Shown piece after piece: positions 63,025 to 64,000 of a stretch of DNA of 64,000 nt. Origin of the DNA: GCA-003244245 sp050699715 (GTDB lineage: Bacteria > Actinomycetota > Actinomycetes > Mycobacteriales > Pseudonocardiaceae); the NCBI GenBank assembly GCA_050699715.1, contig JBOHFR010000003.1, forward strand, positions 1 to 64,000, read 5' to 3'. Each line of letters opens with the position of its first letter. The stretch's first letter is position 1. Position numbers and translations under genes: made by a program. Under the pieces are notes generated by a model. That model was not told the origin of the DNA, did not search any database, and saw nothing but the letters and a program-made list of their open reading frames with translations.

Positions 63025-64000
63025 ATGAGCTGCAACTCGGCAGACACCGACGTCGACGCCCTGGTCGGCGGCGTCGCACACGACCTCGGGCCTGACCCGT
63101 TCCCGGTGATCGGCATGGACCACGTGCGGTTCGCCGTCGGTAACGCGCGGCAGGCCGCGCATTTCTACTCGACGGCGTTCGGCATGACCTGCGTGGCCTC
63201 CCGGGGTCCCGAGCAAGGCTACCGGGACGCGGTGGAGTACGTGCTGGCCTCCGGGCGGGTCCGGTTCGTGCTCTCCGGTGCGACGCGCGCCGGCACGCCG
63301 CTGGGCGCGCGGGTGGCGGCGCACGGCGATGGGGTGAGCGACCTCGCCATCGAGGTGCCCGACGTGGACCACGCCGTCACGTTCGCCCGCCAGCGGGGCG
63401 CCACTATCCTCGCCGAACCCCATGACGCGACAGACGGGCACGGCACGGTGCGGCTGGCCGCGCTGGCGATCTACGGTGACACCCGGCACACCCTCATCGA
63501 CCGCTCCCGCTACACCGGCCCGTTCCTGCCCGGTTTCGTCGCGATGCCGCCGCTGGTGGTCCCGGGCGGGCGGCTGTTCCAGGCGGTGGACCACTGCGTG
63601 GGCAATGTCGAGCTCGGTCGGATGGATCTCTGGGTGTCGTTCTACCACCGGGTCATGGGTTTTACGAACATGAAGGAGTTCATCGGCGACGACATCGCCA
63701 CGAAGTACTCCGCGCTGATGTCCAAGGTGGTGACCAGCGGTAACCACCGGGTCAAGTTCCCGCTCAACGAGCCCGCGATCGGCCGCAAGCGCTCGCAGAT
63801 CGACGAGTACCTGGAGTTCTACGGAGGCCCCGGCGTGCAGCACATCGCGCTGGCGACCAGCGACATCGTCAGCGCCGTCACAGCGATGCGGGAACGGGGT
63901 GTGGAGTTTCTCGACACCCCGGACTCCTACTACGACACCCTCGGCGAGTGGGTCGGCGATACCCGCGTTCCGGTCCAGATCTTGCGTGAGCTGCGCATCC
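63025..64000 (+). CDS. hppD: 4-Hydroxyphenylpyruvate dioxygenase (cut by window end)
   Basis: This is the non-haem iron enzyme that converts 4-hydroxyphenylpyruvate to homogentisate in tyrosine breakdown. The first 325 codons are present. The N-terminal VOC module begins PVIGMDHVRFAVGNARQAAH. The C-terminal module shows the first iron His (FQAVDHCVGNVELGRMD) and the second (GPGVQHIALATSDI); the Glu ligand would lie beyond 64000. The segment FGMTCVASRGPEQGYRDAVE is diagnostic. The ATG at 63025 has GGAG eight bases upstream. Confidence 0.95.
   Translation, partial: MSCNSADTDVDALVGGVAHDLGPDPFPVIGMDHVRFAVGNARQAAHFYSTAFGMTCVASRGPEQGYRDAVEYVLASGRVRFVLSGATRAGTPLGARVAAHGDGVSDLAIEVPDVDHAVTFARQRGATILAEPHDATDGHGTVRLAALAIYGDTRHTLIDRSRYTGPFLPGFVAMPPLVVPGGRLFQAVDHCVGNVELGRMDLWVSFYHRVMGFTNMKEFIGDDIATKYSALMSKVVTSGNHRVKFPLNEPAIGRKRSQIDEYLEFYGGPGVQHIALATSDIVSAVTAMRERGVEFLDTPDSYYDTLGEWVGDTRVPVQILRELRI

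Overview
The window is high-GC actinobacterial chromosome, most likely Pseudonocardiales. The evidence is the codon use (GTG and TTG starts, G/C third positions), the gene families (GAF-ANTAR and TPR regulators, small zinc-binding proteins) and the order of the housekeeping genes. That order, read on the minus strand, is metallo-hydrolase (divergent) / uvrA / ... / infC-rpmI-rplT-tsnR-pheS-pheT, the order known in mycobacteria. Here about 19 kb of accessory DNA separates infC from uvrA.

Layout. 1-788: no gene, two long inverted repeats. 789-6561: pheT, pheS, tsnR, rplT, rpmI, infC; infC probably starts at ATC. 6.9-12.6 kb: aldehyde dehydrogenase, an IS6-type remnant, an asparagine synthase, a GAF-ANTAR regulator and hypotheticals. 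12.6-15.4 kb: broken regulators and a methyltransferase fragment. 15.4-21.4 kb: a translationally coupled seven-gene minus-strand operon (radical SAM, MazG-like, kinase-like, HprK-like, nucleotidyltransferase, NUDIX, UDP-GlcNAc 2-epimerase) in which two genes look broken. 21.5-25.9 kb: a Phd/ParE toxin-antitoxin pair embedded in duplicated pieces of the uvrA 3' end, a two-module TPR regulator and a 2H phosphoesterase. 25.9-29.6 kb: uvrA and the metallo-hydrolase. 29.6-35.0 kb: lower-GC insert with MurD2-like and MurL-like genes and decayed genes, closed by a second copy of the last bases of the metallo-hydrolase gene. 35.0-39.2 kb: an NrtR-like NUDIX regulator and a three-gene membrane/nucleoside-phosphorylase system. 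39.4-44.9 kb: small hypotheticals, an SLT-type lipoprotein, a CoA-transferase/hydratase pair. 45.3-48.2 kb: a Crp-family regulator and a decayed IS66 element with an 8-bp target duplication. 48.3-56.2 kb: a compact seven-gene operon (class III cyclase-like, STAND/HEAT-like, SPFH-like, PP2C phosphatase, protein kinase, vWA, three-helix membrane protein). 56.5-61.4 kb: small zinc-binding proteins, a TPR regulator, a flavoprotein and a graspetide (ATP-grasp RiPP) cluster whose maturase lacks its central part. 61.5-64.0 kb: a pentapeptide-repeat membrane protein and the start of hppD.

The best candidate for an undescribed system is the operon at 48350-56224. It joins a nucleotide-cyclase-like protein, a degenerate STAND protein, a phosphatase/kinase/vWA triad and a Pycsar-effector-like membrane protein. 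The first two proteins share a short motif (GD[IV]VTGxK). The 35861-39211 system has a parallel feature: a 24-residue gapless motif occurs at the C-terminus of its membrane protein and at the N-terminus of its phosphorylase. Both resemble paired homotypic signalling motifs of bacterial immune systems. That reading is inference.
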